DNA of 64,000 nt from Nocardia sp. BMG111209 (GTDB lineage Bacteria; Actinomycetota; Actinomycetes; Mycobacteriales; Mycobacteriaceae): NCBI RefSeq assembly GCF_000381925.1, contig NZ_KB907307.1, forward strand, positions 3,844,001-3,908,000, read 5' to 3'. Position numbers and translations under genes: made by a program. Below, piece by piece: positions 9,890-20,365 of the stretch (position 1 is its first letter; each line of letters begins with the position of its first letter). Under the pieces are notes generated by a model. It saw only the letters and a program-made list of their open reading frames with translations, ran no database searches and was not told the DNA's origin.

Positions 9890-10828
9890 ATGGACGCGCT
9901 CGCCGGACTCCTCGACGGACCCCGCGCCCGCGGAGCATTTCTGCTCCGCTCGGTGCTCACCCCACCCTGGTCGATGCGCATCGAGGACCGGGCCCCGGTC
10001 TCCGTGATCGCGGTGGTCCGGGGCCACGCCTGGCTGATCCCCGACGACGCCGGCCCGATCCGCCTCGGCAAGGGCGACGTGGCCATCGCCCGCGGGCCCG
10101 ACGCCTACACGGTCGCCGACGAGCCCGGCTCGCCCCCGACGGTGGTCATCCACCCCGGCCAGATCTGCACCACCACGGACGGTTCCGACCTGTCGAGCTC
10201 GATGGACCTGGGGGTCCGGACCTGGGGCAACGATCCCGACGGCGAGACGGTCATGCTCACCGGCACCTACGAGACCGCGGGCGAGATCAGCCGCCGCCTC
10301 CTGACCGCCCTCCCGCCGATCCTGGTCCTCCCCGCGGATTCCTGGCAGTCCCACCTGATTCCGCTGCTCCGCGAGGAGATCGTCAAGGACGACCCCGGCC
10401 AGGAAGCCGTCCTCGACCGTCTCCTGGACCTGCTCCTGATCGCCGTCCTCCGCACCTGGTTCGCTCACCCCGGCAACCCGGCCCCCGACTGGTACCGGGC
10501 CCGGACCGATCCCATCGCGGGCCCCGCCCTCCGCCTCCTCGAGCACAACCCCGCCCACCCCTGGACCGTGGCGTCGCTGGCGCGGGAGGTGGGCATCTCC
10601 CGCGCCGCCCTCGCCCGCCGCTTCACCACCCGGGTCGGCGAACCCCCGATGACCTACCTCACCAACTGGCGCCTGTCCCTCGCCGCCGATCTGCTCCTCG
10701 ACAATCCGGACGCGACTTTGGAATCCATCGCGACCCGGGTGGGCTACGGGACGTCCTTCGCCCTGAGCACGGCCTTCAAGCGGGTGCGCGGCATGAGCCC
10801 GCAGGAGTACCGCAGGTCCGATTCCTGA
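9890..10828 (+). CDS. AraC-family regulator with N-terminal cupin domain, 312 aa
   Basis: The N-terminal part (about residues 5-185) has the cupin-like sensor pattern seen in actinobacterial AraC regulators (VRGHAWLIPDDAGPIRLGKGDVAIARG). The C-terminal 100 residues hold two helix-turn-helix motifs: WTVASLAREVGISRAALARRF and LESIATRVGYGTSFALSTAFKRVRGMSPQEYRR. The ATG at 9890 is the start. It is divergent from the DUF1772 gene, an arrangement common for this regulator type, so local activation is the likely role; the ligand is unknown. Confidence 0.9.
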   Translation: MDALAGLLDGPRARGAFLLRSVLTPPWSMRIEDRAPVSVIAVVRGHAWLIPDDAGPIRLGKGDVAIARGPDAYTVADEPGSPPTVVIHPGQICTTTDGSDLSSSMDLGVRTWGNDPDGETVMLTGTYETAGEISRRLLTALPPILVLPADSWQSHLIPLLREEIVKDDPGQEAVLDRLLDLLLIAVLRTWFAHPGNPAPDWYRARTDPIAGPALRLLEHNPAHPWTVASLAREVGISRAALARRFTTRVGEPPMTYLTNWRLSLAADLLLDNPDATLESIATRVGYGTSFALSTAFKRVRGMSPQEYRRSDS

Positions 10829-10915
10829 CCGAACGAGTCCGGCGCCGGCATTTCATCATTTCCGTTCGGACCGGTCCGTTTCCTATTTCCTGGACGTGAA
10901 CTTCCAGAGGAGAAT

Positions 10916-11779
10916 ATGGCATCCCGACCTGCCCAGCATCTTCTGGACAGACCGATCAGAGGTTCGCCCATGCCCGATACCGGAATTCCGAATCGCACCA
11001 CCGCCAAAACACTCGGACAGGCGATCAAGAAGTTACGGCTGAAGCTGGGTATGTCGCGAAAGGAACTGGCCGAGAAGATCAATCGCTCGTGGCGGACGGT
11101 GGAGGCGGCGGAACTCGGTGCGCGCGTACCGATCACGACCCTGGCCGACATGTTCGAACCGCTCGAGGTCGCGCCGCAGACCAAACGGCACCTGATCGGC
11201 CTGATGTTCGGCCAGATACCGATGACGGATCTACCGGTGCCGGAACCGCCGGCCCGGCTGATCGGTGTCGCGCGGACGCTGCCCGCCCCGGCCTTGTTGG
11301 TGACGGCGGCGACATGGTACGTCGGCTACGCCAATGACGCTGCCCGGCATATGTTCCCGGGCCTGGAGCTCTACGGCAATCTGGCCGAATGGTTGCTGCT
11401 GGACCGGCGCGCCCAACTGATCTTCGACGCCACCGACACCGAGGAGACGGGCTCGGTCGCCAGTTCGGACGACACCGGCAGGTGGCTGCAGGTGGCCAAT
11501 ATCCTGCTGTCCGGCCTGCAACATCTCGCCGACGGGACGATGCCCGAGGAACAGCTGCGCCAGTTGCGGGACCGGTTGCGGCGAGCACCGGCATTCGGAC
11601 GACTCTGGAGCAGCACCGAGGGTCCACTCGAGGTGGTCGCCGGCTCGGAGCTGATCATGCGCGACCCGAAAAGCGGTGAGACACAACGCGTCCACCTCAC
11701 CGTCCAGGAATGGGTCTTCCCGTACGTAGCGGGTGAGAACTGGTGGCAGATCTCGTTCACACCCGTCTACGACACGTGA
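10916..11779 (+). CDS. XRE-family regulator with C-terminal sensor-like domain, 287 aa
   Basis: An HTH_XRE domain near residues 32-80 (LGQAIKKLRLKLGMSRKELAEKI, then SWRTVEAAELG) is followed by about 190 residues. These include a PAS-like stretch (LLVTAATWYVGYANDAARHMFPGLE) similar to the ligand-binding parts of MmyB-type actinobacterial regulators. AGAGGAGA immediately before ATG 10916 supports this start. It converges with an MBL-fold hydrolase gene only 12 bases downstream. Target and ligand are unknown. Confidence 0.82.
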   Translation: MASRPAQHLLDRPIRGSPMPDTGIPNRTTAKTLGQAIKKLRLKLGMSRKELAEKINRSWRTVEAAELGARVPITTLADMFEPLEVAPQTKRHLIGLMFGQIPMTDLPVPEPPARLIGVARTLPAPALLVTAATWYVGYANDAARHMFPGLELYGNLAEWLLLDRRAQLIFDATDTEETGSVASSDDTGRWLQVANILLSGLQHLADGTMPEEQLRQLRDRLRRAPAFGRLWSSTEGPLEVVAGSELIMRDPKSGETQRVHLTVQEWVFPYVAGENWWQISFTPVYDT

Positions 11780-11791
11780 TCGAACCGAAAG

Positions 11792-12685
11792 TCATTCGGC
11801 AGGCAGTGGCTGCCAGACCGCCACCCCGCCGTCGGCCCGGCGGCAATGCCCGAACTGCACAGCCGCGAAATGACCACCGAACGCCAGGAAGTCGTTGTCC
11901 GCAACGGTGTTCACGATGCGGCGGCGCACATCGATCGCGAGCTGCGGATCGAGATCACTGGCGGAGGACAGATCCGGATAGGTCACCTGCAACGGTGTAT
12001 GCAGGGCGTCACCGAGCACGATGAGCGTGACCCCCTCGGATCGGAGCAGATAACCGGTATGACCGATGGTGTGACCGGGCAACGTCAATGCCGTGACACC
12101 CGGAAAGATCTCCTCACCGTCCCGGCACACCTCGACCTGATCCGCGAAGCAGGCCACCATCTCCGGCGAGGTCCCCTCCCGCGCCGCCAGATCCGGTCGC
12201 GCCCACTCGGTTCCGGCGACCGCGACCCGCGCGTGCGCGAACGGGAACCGGCCGTCGGCATCCGGCGCCTGCCACAGATAACCGATATGGTCGCCGTGCA
12301 GATGCGTCAACGCGACCAACTCGACATCCGTGGGCGCGAGCCCGACCGCACGCAGACTGCCGAGCATCGCACCACCCTGCAACATCCCGAACGGCGTCTG
12401 ATAATCCATCGGCCCGAACCCCGCATCGATCAGCATCGATCGCTGCAACCCCCGATGCGTGACGAGCAGCCCGCCCACACTGGCGATGAGATCGCCGTCC
12501 GCGTTCAGATACTTGGCATGATCGCCGTCCGCCCAGAATTCGGGCGTCGTACCCGGTAACCACTTCGCCCCGTGCAGCGGGGTCAGCCCGTCGGGCAGAT
12601 ATTGCACAACCAACTCGCCCACTTCGACGGTATGAATTCCGCCCGGGCGGGTCAATCGGTCGTCGGCGGACACGGAAATACTCAC
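11792..12685 (-). CDS. MBL-fold metallo-hydrolase, 297 aa
   Basis: The zinc-binding HxHxDH motif is present as THLHGDHIGY, and the later GHTIGHTGY and LGDALHT segments supply the remaining ligands. The overall pattern resembles quorum-quenching lactonase-like and other soluble MBL hydrolases; the substrate cannot be told. GTG 12685 is chosen for AAAGGA 8 bases upstream. It converges with the XRE regulator gene. No secretion signal. Confidence 0.87.
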   Translation of the reverse strand: MSISVSADDRLTRPGGIHTVEVGELVVQYLPDGLTPLHGAKWLPGTTPEFWADGDHAKYLNADGDLIASVGGLLVTHRGLQRSMLIDAGFGPMDYQTPFGMLQGGAMLGSLRAVGLAPTDVELVALTHLHGDHIGYLWQAPDADGRFPFAHARVAVAGTEWARPDLAAREGTSPEMVACFADQVEVCRDGEEIFPGVTALTLPGHTIGHTGYLLRSEGVTLIVLGDALHTPLQVTYPDLSSASDLDPQLAIDVRRRIVNTVADNDFLAFGGHFAAVQFGHCRRADGGVAVWQPLPAE

Positions 12686-12934
12686 GACGGTGTCCTTTCG
12701 GGAGGGAAGACTCCGCCGGACGACCACCACCTGTCGTGCGTCGGAGTCTCTCGATCGGCGGTATCGGATCCAGCGACGCCGCGACCTCCAGAATATCGGG
12801 AAAACCCACTCCCGAACCGACCGCGACCTCCTACGAATCGTGGGAGTTATCGCCCGTCCCCTACCGCGGGTAGGAGGATCCCGATTCCAGGATCACCGAG
12901 CGACGGAGCGACCTCCCCACAAGGCCGACAATGG

Positions 12935-13006
12935 TGGACGCAGAGGGGATCGAACCCCCGACCGCTGGTGTGTAAAACCAGTGCTCTACCGCTGAGCTAT
13001 ACGTCC
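12935..13006 (-). tRNA. tRNA-Val (anticodon UAC)
   Basis: On the minus strand the 72-nt sequence folds as a cloverleaf. The acceptor stem GGACGTA pairs with TGCGTCC (one G-T). The anticodon arm CTGGT-TTTACAC-ACCAG gives anticodon TAC, and the T-arm contains GGTTCGATCC. The CCA end is encoded (12932-12934). It lies between the MBL hydrolase and ahpE with no sign of an integrated element at its 3' end. Confidence 0.95.
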
Positions 13007-13070
13007 GGATCCCCACCGGTGGGTGACGGCCCGCCGACGGAGAGGGAAATGCGGTGTGGACCGCAATGGT

Positions 13071-13535
13071 TTACGAATCTAACGCAGCGAGCGCCTTCTC
13101 CCAAGCCGCCTGGTCACGGGCCTCGCCGGGGCCGTTCATCTCCGCGAAGCGGATGATGCCGTCCTTGTCGACCACGAAGGTGCCGCGGTTGGCGAAGCCG
13201 GTGGCCTCGTTGAAGACGCCGTAGGCCTGGGCGACCGCGCCGTGCGGCCAGAAGTCGGACAGCAACGGGAAGGTGTAGCCCTGTTCGGCGGCCCAGATCT
13301 TGTGGGTCGGCGACGCGCCGACCGAGATCGCCAGGATCTCGGCGCTGTCGTTCTGGAACTTGGGCAGCTCGTCGCGCACCTTGCACAGCTCACCCTGGCA
13401 GATGCCGGTGAAGGCGAGCGGGTAGAACACCACCAGGACGTTCTTCTCGCCCCGGTAGCCGGACAGGCTGATTTCCTGGTTGTTCTGATCCTTCAGCGTG
13501 AAATCCGGCGCGGCCGTGCCCACTTCGAGCGGCAT
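13071..13535 (-). CDS. ahpE: Peroxiredoxin AhpE
   Basis: 154-aa thioredoxin-fold peroxidase that reduces hydroperoxides, in the AhpE subfamily known from M. tuberculosis Rv2238c. The peroxidatic Cys is in FYPLAFTGICQGELC (Cys46, with a second Cys at 51), preceded by the APDFTLKDQNNQEISLS start. AhpE acts as a one-Cys enzyme recycled by mycothiol/mycoredoxin in mycobacteria. ATG 13535 is clear. Its position beside the DUF3052 gene and aceE repeats the mycobacterial order. Confidence 0.93.
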   Translation of the reverse strand: MPLEVGTAAPDFTLKDQNNQEISLSGYRGEKNVLVVFYPLAFTGICQGELCKVRDELPKFQNDSAEILAISVGASPTHKIWAAEQGYTFPLLSDFWPHGAVAQAYGVFNEATGFANRGTFVVDKDGIIRFAEMNGPGEARDQAAWEKALAALDS

Positions 13536-13611
13536 GCGGATTCCCCTCTCGTCTCGGGTTCGCGGGGCGGGGAAAATGCCCGCCCCCGGAGAAACCTTAG
13601 CCGCGTGGCGA

Positions 13612-14034
13612 TCAGCGCTGCTTCGAGGGCGTCTTGGGCTGCATCAGTTTGGTGCCGGTCCAGGACCCGAGACTCACCGGAGTGGTCGACGTCAGGCCCG
13701 CGGTGGGTGCGGATTCGGCGATCTCACTGGGATCCACATGTCCTGACTGGCCGGTCTTGGGTGTGAGCACCCAGACCACGCCGTCGTCGGCCAGCGGTCC
13801 GATGGCATCCATGAGTGCGTCGACCAGATCACCGTCGCCGTCACGCCACCAGAGCAGGGCGACGTCGACGACCTCATCGGTCTCCTCGTCCAGCAGGTCG
13901 GAGCCGATTTCCTCTTCGACCTCCGCTCGGAGGGCGTCGTCGGTGTCCTCGTCCCAGCCCAATTCCTGGACCGACATGCCGTGTGAGATGCCAAGCTTCT
14001 GAGCGTAGTTCTGCGCGTCCGCCGCGGCGACCAC
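13612..14034 (-). CDS. DUF3052 family protein (Rv2239c homologue), 140 aa
   Basis: Closely matches the actinobacterial DUF3052 family: AAADAQNYAQKLGISHGMSVQELGWDEDTDD near the start, LLWWRDGDGDLVDALMDAIGPLADDGVVWVLTPKTG in the middle and PSEIAESAPTAGLTSTTPVSLG at the end. Function unknown; very acidic N-terminal half. GTG 14034 is chosen because GGAGGAGA lies 6 bases upstream and the protein then begins exactly like its mycobacterial counterpart. It sits between ahpE and a lipoprotein gene, as in Mycobacterium. Confidence 0.9.
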   Translation of the reverse strand: MVAAADAQNYAQKLGISHGMSVQELGWDEDTDDALRAEVEEEIGSDLLDEETDEVVDVALLWWRDGDGDLVDALMDAIGPLADDGVVWVLTPKTGQSGHVDPSEIAESAPTAGLTSTTPVSLGSWTGTKLMQPKTPSKQR

Positions 14035-14150
14035 GGTGGTCTCCTCCTCAACTCCCGACAATATGTAGTTGCAAGCGAACATGGTTATCCGTCCCAGCGC
14101 AAGCCGATCCGCCGGATTCCGCCCCGAAATGTCGCGTATCAGCGTGTTTC

Positions 14151-14708
14151 TCAGCGGGCCGGGCATGCGCCCCGCACGGTGTTGAGCGCGTCGTTCACGC
14201 GTTTGCTGGCGTCGTTCAGTGCTCCGACCGGGGAGGTGTAGTTCATCTTGCGGGATTCGGCCGCCAGTTCGCGGGCGGCCGCCACGTAGTCGGTGAACTT
14301 CTGCGCCAGATCCGGCGGGAGCAGATCGCCCGCGGAATTGACCCGGCTCTCGACCGTACGCGCCGCGTCCTCGAGGGTCTGGGCGGCATCGTCGCGCTTG
14401 GCGTCCTGATCGGGTGCGTTGCCGTCGTGCGCGTCGACGAAGTCGTTGTACTTCGTCACCGCCACGCTGGTCGTGTCCCGGAACGGATTGCAGTTGTCGC
14501 CGATGGCCTTGGTCTGCGCCGCCGCCTTGCGCGACGAACTCGCCGCGGCCACCGAGGATGCCATCTCGGTGCGATAGGCGGCCGCGTCCGCCTGGTTCAC
14601 CGTCGCCGTGCCGTGCACCGAACTGGAACATCCCGCTATGACCAGGCCACCGCCGATCGCCGCTGTCGCACATGCCAGCCCGAACCCTCGTGGGTTGAGC
14701 AGTCCCAT
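14151..14708 (-). CDS. Putative lipoprotein (Rv2240c position), 185 aa
   Basis: A signal peptide of about 25 residues ends in the lipobox LVIAGC, so the mature protein should be lipid-anchored at Cys on the outer face of the membrane. The mature part is Ala/Asp/Ser-rich and helical, with two further Cys (GDNCNPF and GACPAR-end) that could form a disulfide. No catalytic motif. Two adjacent ATG codons (14711 and 14708) follow GGGGAGG; the second has better spacing. Divergent from aceE. Confidence 0.75.
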   Translation of the reverse strand: MGLLNPRGFGLACATAAIGGGLVIAGCSSSVHGTATVNQADAAAYRTEMASSVAAASSSRKAAAQTKAIGDNCNPFRDTTSVAVTKYNDFVDAHDGNAPDQDAKRDDAAQTLEDAARTVESRVNSAGDLLPPDLAQKFTDYVAAARELAAESRKMNYTSPVGALNDASKRVNDALNTVRGACPAR

Positions 14709-14960
14709 CATCCTCCCCGCTCCTCGAAGGCACTCGAGCGTGTCCTGTCGTGGCGCCGACCGACTTTCGTGTCCGGCGCAGCCTTGCCTAGCGAACCGTA
14801 CTGGATTTCCCCCTGACATGATGACCTGGGCCGCATCATCGGGAAGGATGTGAGGTGCGCCCCAACCATTGTCCAGCATCGGCCGGCCCGTGCACCAATG
14901 CGGCCGGTCGGGGTTAGAGCCATCAGCTTGTCCACCCCTTTGTACGAGGAGCATTGAATT

Positions 14961-17858
14961 TTGACCGACCTGATGCACCCGATGTCGTCGAGCTCCAACG
15001 GTGCCGCAGCCGACCACGGGTCTGCGCCGCGGCCCGCCGGTGCGCGCGTGCGCGTGATCCGCGAGGGGGTGGCGTCGTACCTACCGGACATCGATCCGGA
15101 GGAGACGGGCGAATGGCTCGAATCCTTCGACGAGATGCTCGACCGGGAGGGTCCGGGACGGGCGCGCTACCTCATGCTGCGATTGCTCGAACGCGCCGGT
15201 GAGCGGCACGTCGCCATCCCGGCGCTGACCTCGACCGACTACGTGAACACGATCCCGACCGAGAACGAACCCTGGTTCCCCGGCGACGAGGAGGTCGAGC
15301 GCCGCTACCGCGCCTGGATCCGCTGGAACGCCGCGGTCATGGTGCACCGCGCGCAGCGGCCGGGTATCGGTGTGGGCGGCCACATCTCGACCTACGCCTC
15401 GTCGGCGGCGCTGTACGAGGTGGGTTTCAACCACTTCTTCCGCGGCAAGGACCATTCCGGCGGCGGTGACCACGTCTTCATCCAGGGCCACGCCCCCCCC
15501 GGTATCTACGCGCGCGCCTTCCTCGAGGGCCGGCTCACCGAGGGCCAGATGGACGGGTTCCGCCAGGAGTACAGCCACGGCGGTCCGGGCCACGGCCTGT
15601 CGTCGTATCCGCATCCCCGGCTGATGCCCGACTTCTGGGAATTCCCCACGGTCTCCATGGGCCTGGGCCCGATGAACGCCATCTACCAGGCGCGGTTCAA
15701 CCACTACCTGCAGGACCGCGGTATCAAGGACACCTCCGATCAGCACGTCTGGGCCTTCCTGGGCGACGGTGAGATGGACGAGCCGGAATCGCGCGGCCTG
15801 ATCCAGGTGGCCGCCAACGAGGCCCTGGACAACCTGACCTTCGTCATCAACTGCAACCTGCAGCGGCTCGACGGCCCGGTCCGCGGCAACGGCAAGATCA
15901 TCCAGGAGCTGGAGTCGTTCTTCCGCGGCGCCGGCTGGAACGTCATCAAGGTGATCTGGGGCCGCGAGTGGGACGCGCTGCTGCAGGCCGACCGCGACGG
16001 CGCGCTGGTCAACCTGATGAACACCACACCGGACGGCGACTACCAGACCTACAAGGCCAACGACGGCGCCTATGTCCGCGAGTACTTCTTCGGCCGCGAC
16101 CCGCGGACCAAGGAACTGGTGAAGGGCCTGTCGGACCAGCAGATCTGGAACCTCAAGCGCGGCGGCCACGACTACCGCAAGATCTACGCGGCGTATGCGG
16201 CCGCGCTGGCGCATCAGGGACAGCCGACGGTGATCCTGGCCAAGACCATCAAGGGTTACGGCCTCGGCAAGCACTTCGAGGCGCGCAACGCCACGCACCA
16301 GATGAAGAAGATGACGCTGGCCGACCTGAAGGCCTTCCGCGACGTGCAGCGCATCCCGATCACCGACGAGCAGCTGGAGGCGGATCCCTATCTGCCGCCG
16401 TACTACCACCCCGGCACGGACGCCCCGGAGATCCAGTACCTGCTGGACCGCCGCCGCACCCTCGGCGGTTTCGTGCCGGAGCGGCGGTCGGTGGCCAAGC
16501 CGTTGCAGCTGCCCGGCGACGAGCCGTACCGCTCGGTACGCAAGGGTTCCGGTAAGCAGAACGTCGCCACCACCATGGCTTTCGTGCGCCTGATGAAAGA
16601 ACTGTTGCGGGACAAGAACATCGGCGACCGGATCGTGCCGATCATCCCGGACGAGGCCCGCACCTTCGGTATGGACTCGTGGTTCCCGTCGCTGAAGATC
16701 TACAACCGCAACGGGCAGCTCTACACCTCCGTCGACGCGGAACTGATGCTGGCGTACAAGGAGAGTCCGATCGGGCACATCCTGCACGAGGGCATCAACG
16801 AGGCCGGGTCGACCGCGTCGTACACCGCGGCGGGCAGTTCCTATGCCACGCACGGCGAGCCGATGATCCCGCTCTACATCTTCTATTCGATGTTCGGATT
16901 CCAGCGCACCGGCGACGGCCTGTGGGCCGCGGCCGACCAGCTGACCCGCGGCTTCATCCTCGGCGCCACGGCCGGCCGGACCACGCTGACCGGTGAGGGC
17001 CTGCAGCACAACGACGGTCAGTCGCTGCTGCTGGCGTCCACCAATCCGGCGATGGTGTCCTACGATCCGGCCTTCTCGTTCGAGATCGCCCACATCGTGC
17101 GGGACGGCCTGCGGCGCATGTACGGCGGCGGCCGCCCGGCGCCGGAGGCGACGGCGCTGCCGGGCACCCATCCGCAGATGGCCGCCGACCACTTCGGCGG
17201 CGAGAACCTGAACTACTACATAACCCTCTACAACGAGCCGTATCCGCAGCCCGCGGAGCCGGACGACCTCGATGTCGAGGGTCTGCTCAAGGGCATCTAT
17301 CTGTACAAGCGCGGCGGCACCGGCGATCTGCGCGCGCAGATCCTGGTCGCCGGCGTCACCGTGCCGGACGGCCTGCGCGCCCAGGAGCTGCTCGCGCAGG
17401 ACTGGAACGTCCAGGCCGACGTCTGGTCGGTGACCTCCTGGAGCGAACTGCGAAAGGACGCGCTGGCCAAGGAGATCCAGGCGCTGCACCATCCGGACCT
17501 GGAACCGGGTGTGCCGTACGTGACGCAGGCGCTGTCCGCCGCCCCCGGCTCGGCCGAGGGCAATGCGGGTCCGTTCGTCGCCGCCTCGGACTGGATGCGC
17601 TCGGTGTCGGATCAGATCCGGAAGTGGGTACCCGGCGACTACACCACCCTCGGCACCGACGGATTCGGATTCTCCGATACCCGGCAGGCGGCGCGGCGGG
17701 TGTTCAACGTCGACGCCCAGTCGATCGCCGTGGCCGCGTTGGCCGCGCTGTCCCGCCTGGGCAAGATGCACCCGGCTCTGGTGAAACAGGCCGCGGAGCG
17801 GTATCGCATCCACGATGTCGACGCCGCGCCGAAGTCGCTCACCAGTACCGAGGAGTAG
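14961..17858 (+). CDS. aceE: Pyruvate dehydrogenase E1 component, homodimeric type
   Basis: 965 aa, the single-chain E1 of the pyruvate dehydrogenase complex: thiamin-diphosphate-dependent decarboxylation of pyruvate and acetyl transfer to lipoyl-E2. The ThDP motif begins at [12 protein letters not shown] and ends near [33 protein letters not shown] and [20 protein letters not shown] are hallmarks of AceE. TTG 14961 is the start, with AGGAG 9 bases upstream. It supplies acetyl-CoA next to the fatty-acid genes; the same neighbourhood occurs at Rv2241. A hairpin follows its stop, so it may form its own transcript. Confidence 0.97.
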   Translation: MTDLMHPMSSSSNGAAADHGSAPRPAGARVRVIREGVASYLPDIDPEETGEWLESFDEMLDREGPGRARYLMLRLLERAGERHVAIPALTSTDYVNTIPTENEPWFPGDEEVERRYRAWIRWNAAVMVHRAQRPGIGVGGHISTYASSAALYEVGFNHFFRGKDHSGGGDHVFIQGHAPPGIYARAFLEGRLTEGQMDGFRQEYSHGGPGHGLSSYPHPRLMPDFWEFPTVSMGLGPMNAIYQARFNHYLQDRGIKDTSDQHVWAFLGDGEMDEPESRGLIQVAANEALDNLTFVINCNLQRLDGPVRGNGKIIQELESFFRGAGWNVIKVIWGREWDALLQADRDGALVNLMNTTPDGDYQTYKANDGAYVREYFFGRDPRTKELVKGLSDQQIWNLKRGGHDYRKIYAAYAAALAHQGQPTVILAKTIKGYGLGKHFEARNATHQMKKMTLADLKAFRDVQRIPITDEQLEADPYLPPYYHPGTDAPEIQYLLDRRRTLGGFVPERRSVAKPLQLPGDEPYRSVRKGSGKQNVATTMAFVRLMKELLRDKNIGDRIVPIIPDEARTFGMDSWFPSLKIYNRNGQLYTSVDAELMLAYKESPIGHILHEGINEAGSTASYTAAGSSYATHGEPMIPLYIFYSMFGFQRTGDGLWAAADQLTRGFILGATAGRTTLTGEGLQHNDGQSLLLASTNPAMVSYDPAFSFEIAHIVRDGLRRMYGGGRPAPEATALPGTHPQMAADHFGGENLNYYITLYNEPYPQPAEPDDLDVEGLLKGIYLYKRGGTGDLRAQILVAGVTVPDGLRAQELLAQDWNVQADVWSVTSWSELRKDALAKEIQALHHPDLEPGVPYVTQALSAAPGSAEGNAGPFVAASDWMRSVSDQIRKWVPGDYTTLGTDGFGFSDTRQAARRVFNVDAQSIAVAALAALSRLGKMHPALVKQAAERYRIHDVDAAPKSLTSTEE

Positions 17859-17874
17859 AACCGGAGTTGGGGTC

Positions 17875-17906
17875 GCGCCGGATCGTCGCCGTAGCCGATC
17901 CGGCGC
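17875..17906 (+). terminator. Hairpin after aceE
   Basis: Perfect 11-base arms GCGCCGGATCG/CGATCCGGCGC with a 10-base loop, directly after the aceE stop and before the PucR-type regulator. No T-run; likely intrinsic terminator or attenuator. Confidence 0.6.
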
Positions 17907-17987
17907 CCCACCTCCGCCTTCCCAGTCCGGCACGCCTACGACCTGGGGGTATGCACTGGGGCTACCCTCGCGGGAGAAAATCGACAA

Positions 17988-19313
17988 GTGGAACGTAAAC
18001 CGCCGCGGCCGCGCCGGATCGACGACACCTCGTCCGAGCACGAGGTGTATCTCCCCACCGGCGCACTCTCGCCCAATCCGCAGGCTCGCGATCCGCTGCC
18101 GGACACGCTGCTGAAGCGCGTGAAGCAGTTCTCCGGGAGATTGTCGACCGAGGCGATCGCCTCGATGGAGGACCGGCTGCCGTTCTTCGGCGATCTGGAC
18201 GCCGCGCAGCGCGCGGGTGTGCAGATGCTGGTCCAGACCGCGGTGGTGAACTTCCTGGAGTGGCTGCAGGATCCGGAGAGCGATATCCGGTTCAGCCTGG
18301 ACGCCTTCCAGGTCATCCCCCAGGATCTGGCCCGCCGCCTGACGCTGCGGCAGACCGTCGACATGGTCCGGGTGGCCATGGACTTCTTCGAACAGTGGCT
18401 GCCCGCGCTGGCCCGCAACGACCGACAGCTGGTGGCCCTGACCGAGGCCGTACTGCGCTACGGCCGCGAACTCGGCTTCGCCGCGGCCTCGGTGTACGCG
18501 AGCGCGGCCGAATCCCGGGGCGCCTGGGACACCCGGCTGGAGGCGCTGGTCGTCGACGCCGTTGTCCGCGGAGACACCGGCCCGGAGATGCTCTCCCGCG
18601 CCGCGACCCTCAACTGGGACGCGACCGCGCTCGCCACCGTGCTGGTCGGCACGCCGCCGAAGGATCAGGTGGTGGTCGGCTCGGTGCACACCATCGCCTC
18701 CCGGCACGGCCGCTCGGCGCTGGCGGTGGTACAGGGATCGCGGCTGGTCATGGTGGTCAGCGGCAATCTCGGCGAGGGTGCGTTCCCGGTGCCGTTCCTG
18801 GCGGATCTGCTGGCCGAGGCGTTCTCCGAGGGCCCGGTGGTGATCGGCCCGACCATGCGCACGTTGTCCGCGGCGCACATCAGCGCGGTGGAGGCGATGG
18901 CCGGGATGGAGGCCGTGGTGGGCTGGCGTGGCGCGCCGCGGCCGGTGCACGCCGCCGAACTGCTGCCGGAGCGCGCGCTGCTCGGAGATCGGGCCGCGAT
19001 CGACGCCCTGAACGAATATCTCGTGTTACCGTTGGCCGCCGCCGGCTCGGCGCTGTCCGACACCCTGGACGCCTATCTGGATTGCGGTGGCGCGGTGGAG
19101 ACCTGCGCACGGCAGCTGTTCGTTCATCCAAACACCGTCCGCTATCGCCTGAAGCGAATCGGCGACATCACCGGCCGGGATCCCATGAATCCGCGGGACG
19201 CGTACGTGCTCCGAGTCGCTGCAACAGTGGGCCGTTTGACACGAACTCGTAACGAATCGTCGTCATCCGCCCCAGAGGACCCAGTCGCCACCTACTCCGA
19301 AGGTCACCTGTAA
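17988..19313 (+). CDS. PucR/CdaR-type transcriptional regulator of the fab cluster (Rv2242 homologue), 441 aa
   Basis: The C-terminal HTH_30 domain reads LDCGGAVETCARQLFVHPNTVRYRLKRIGDITG. The upstream 350 residues match the RsbR/PucR sensor layout of Rv2242 and of Streptomyces FasR, an activator of the adjacent fab genes. GTG 17988 is used, with GGGAG about 11 bases upstream. Its position directly before fabD suggests control of FAS-II gene expression in response to lipid precursors; this is inferred from homologous position. Confidence 0.88.
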   Translation: MERKPPRPRRIDDTSSEHEVYLPTGALSPNPQARDPLPDTLLKRVKQFSGRLSTEAIASMEDRLPFFGDLDAAQRAGVQMLVQTAVVNFLEWLQDPESDIRFSLDAFQVIPQDLARRLTLRQTVDMVRVAMDFFEQWLPALARNDRQLVALTEAVLRYGRELGFAAASVYASAAESRGAWDTRLEALVVDAVVRGDTGPEMLSRAATLNWDATALATVLVGTPPKDQVVVGSVHTIASRHGRSALAVVQGSRLVMVVSGNLGEGAFPVPFLADLLAEAFSEGPVVIGPTMRTLSAAHISAVEAMAGMEAVVGWRGAPRPVHAAELLPERALLGDRAAIDALNEYLVLPLAAAGSALSDTLDAYLDCGGAVETCARQLFVHPNTVRYRLKRIGDITGRDPMNPRDAYVLRVAATVGRLTRTRNESSSSAPEDPVATYSEGHL

Positions 19314-19441
19314 CACCGGCCGCGAAGCCGTCGATGGCGCCGACCCAACTGCCGTTTTGTAGGGTCCACACAAAAGCCGCCGACAAGCTTCATTCGCGTC
19401 GACATCAACGAAACGGGTCCCAGGGGTGTTTTCTTGACAAC

Positions 19442-20365
19442 GTGATCGCGTTGTTCGCCCCAGGACAGGGCTCTCAGACACCCGGCATGCTCGCGCCTTG
19501 GCTCGATCTCCCCGGTGCGCGCGACCGTCTCGAACTGTGGTCCAAGGCAACCGGGCTGGACCTGGTTCGTCTCGGCACCACGGCCACCGCGGAGGAGATC
19601 ACCGATACGTCGGTGACCCAGCCCCTGGTGGTCGCGGCCGCGCTGCTCGCTTTCGCGGAGATTCCGCGGGAGGCGCTGCCGGCCGACACCATCGTCGCCG
19701 GACATTCCGTCGGTGAACTCGCCGCAGCGGCCGTCGCCGGGGTAATCTCCGCCGACGACGCGGTGCGCCTGGCCGCCCTCCGCGGTGCGGAGATGGCCAG
19801 GGCGTGCGCACTCGAGCCGACCGGCATGTCCGCGGTGCTCGGTGGCGACGAGCAGGCCGTGCTCGCCCGGCTCGAGGAATTGGGCCTCACGCCGGCCAAC
19901 CGCAACGCGGTCGGCCAGATCGTGGCGGCGGGCCGGTTGGACGCGCTGGCCGAACTGGCCGCCGCGCCGCCGGAGAAGGCACGGGTACGGGCGCTGCCCG
20001 TGGCCGGCGCTTTCCACACGACGTTCATGGCACCCGCCCAGGACGCCGTTACCGAAGCGATTTCTCAGATAACTCCCAGCAAACCTGTGCGCGTTCTACT
20101 GTCTAATTACGACGGCAGCCCGGTCACTTCGGGTCAGGACGCAATCGAGAAGCTGGCGGCCCAGGTGACCAGGCCGGTCCGGTGGGATCTCTGCACCGAG
20201 ACCGTCCGCGCCGCAGGGGTTTCCGGTGTGGCAGAGTTGCCGCCGGCGGGCACCCTGATCGGGATCGCGAAGCGGGAACTGAAGGGCACTGCGAACCTCG
20301 CCCTGAAGACCCCGGAGGACATCACCAAGTTGCACGAGTTGTCTCGAGTCTCGGCAACCAGCTAG
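19442..20365 (+). CDS. fabD: Malonyl-CoA:ACP transacylase
   Basis: 307 aa. Transfers malonyl from CoA to AcpM, supplying extender units for FAS-II and mycolate chains. It starts IALFAPGQGSQTPGML, as in mycobacterial FabD. The catalytic Ser89 is in GHSVGE, the His192 in GAFHTTFM, and NRNAVGQIVAAG is conserved. GTG 19442 begins exactly at the conserved N-terminus; its ribosome site is weak (AGGGG about 16 bases upstream), so efficiency may be low or coupled to upstream translation. A 121-bp gap separates it from acpM. Confidence 0.96.
   Translation: MIALFAPGQGSQTPGMLAPWLDLPGARDRLELWSKATGLDLVRLGTTATAEEITDTSVTQPLVVAAALLAFAEIPREALPADTIVAGHSVGELAAAAVAGVISADDAVRLAALRGAEMARACALEPTGMSAVLGGDEQAVLARLEELGLTPANRNAVGQIVAAGRLDALAELAAAPPEKARVRALPVAGAFHTTFMAPAQDAVTEAISQITPSKPVRVLLSNYDGSPVTSGQDAIEKLAAQVTRPVRWDLCTETVRAAGVSGVAELPPAGTLIGIAKRELKGTANLALKTPEDITKLHELSRVSATS

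Noticed and set aside
12935..13006. tRNA-Val as an integration site for a mobile element
   Set aside because: No integrase gene and no repeated tRNA end was found on either side.
15081..18950. 1289-codon open frame on the minus strand
   Set aside because: It is antisense to aceE and the PucR-type regulator, both with unmistakable family motifs; its translation is Arg/His/Gly/Val-rich low complexity typical of shadow frames in high-GC DNA.
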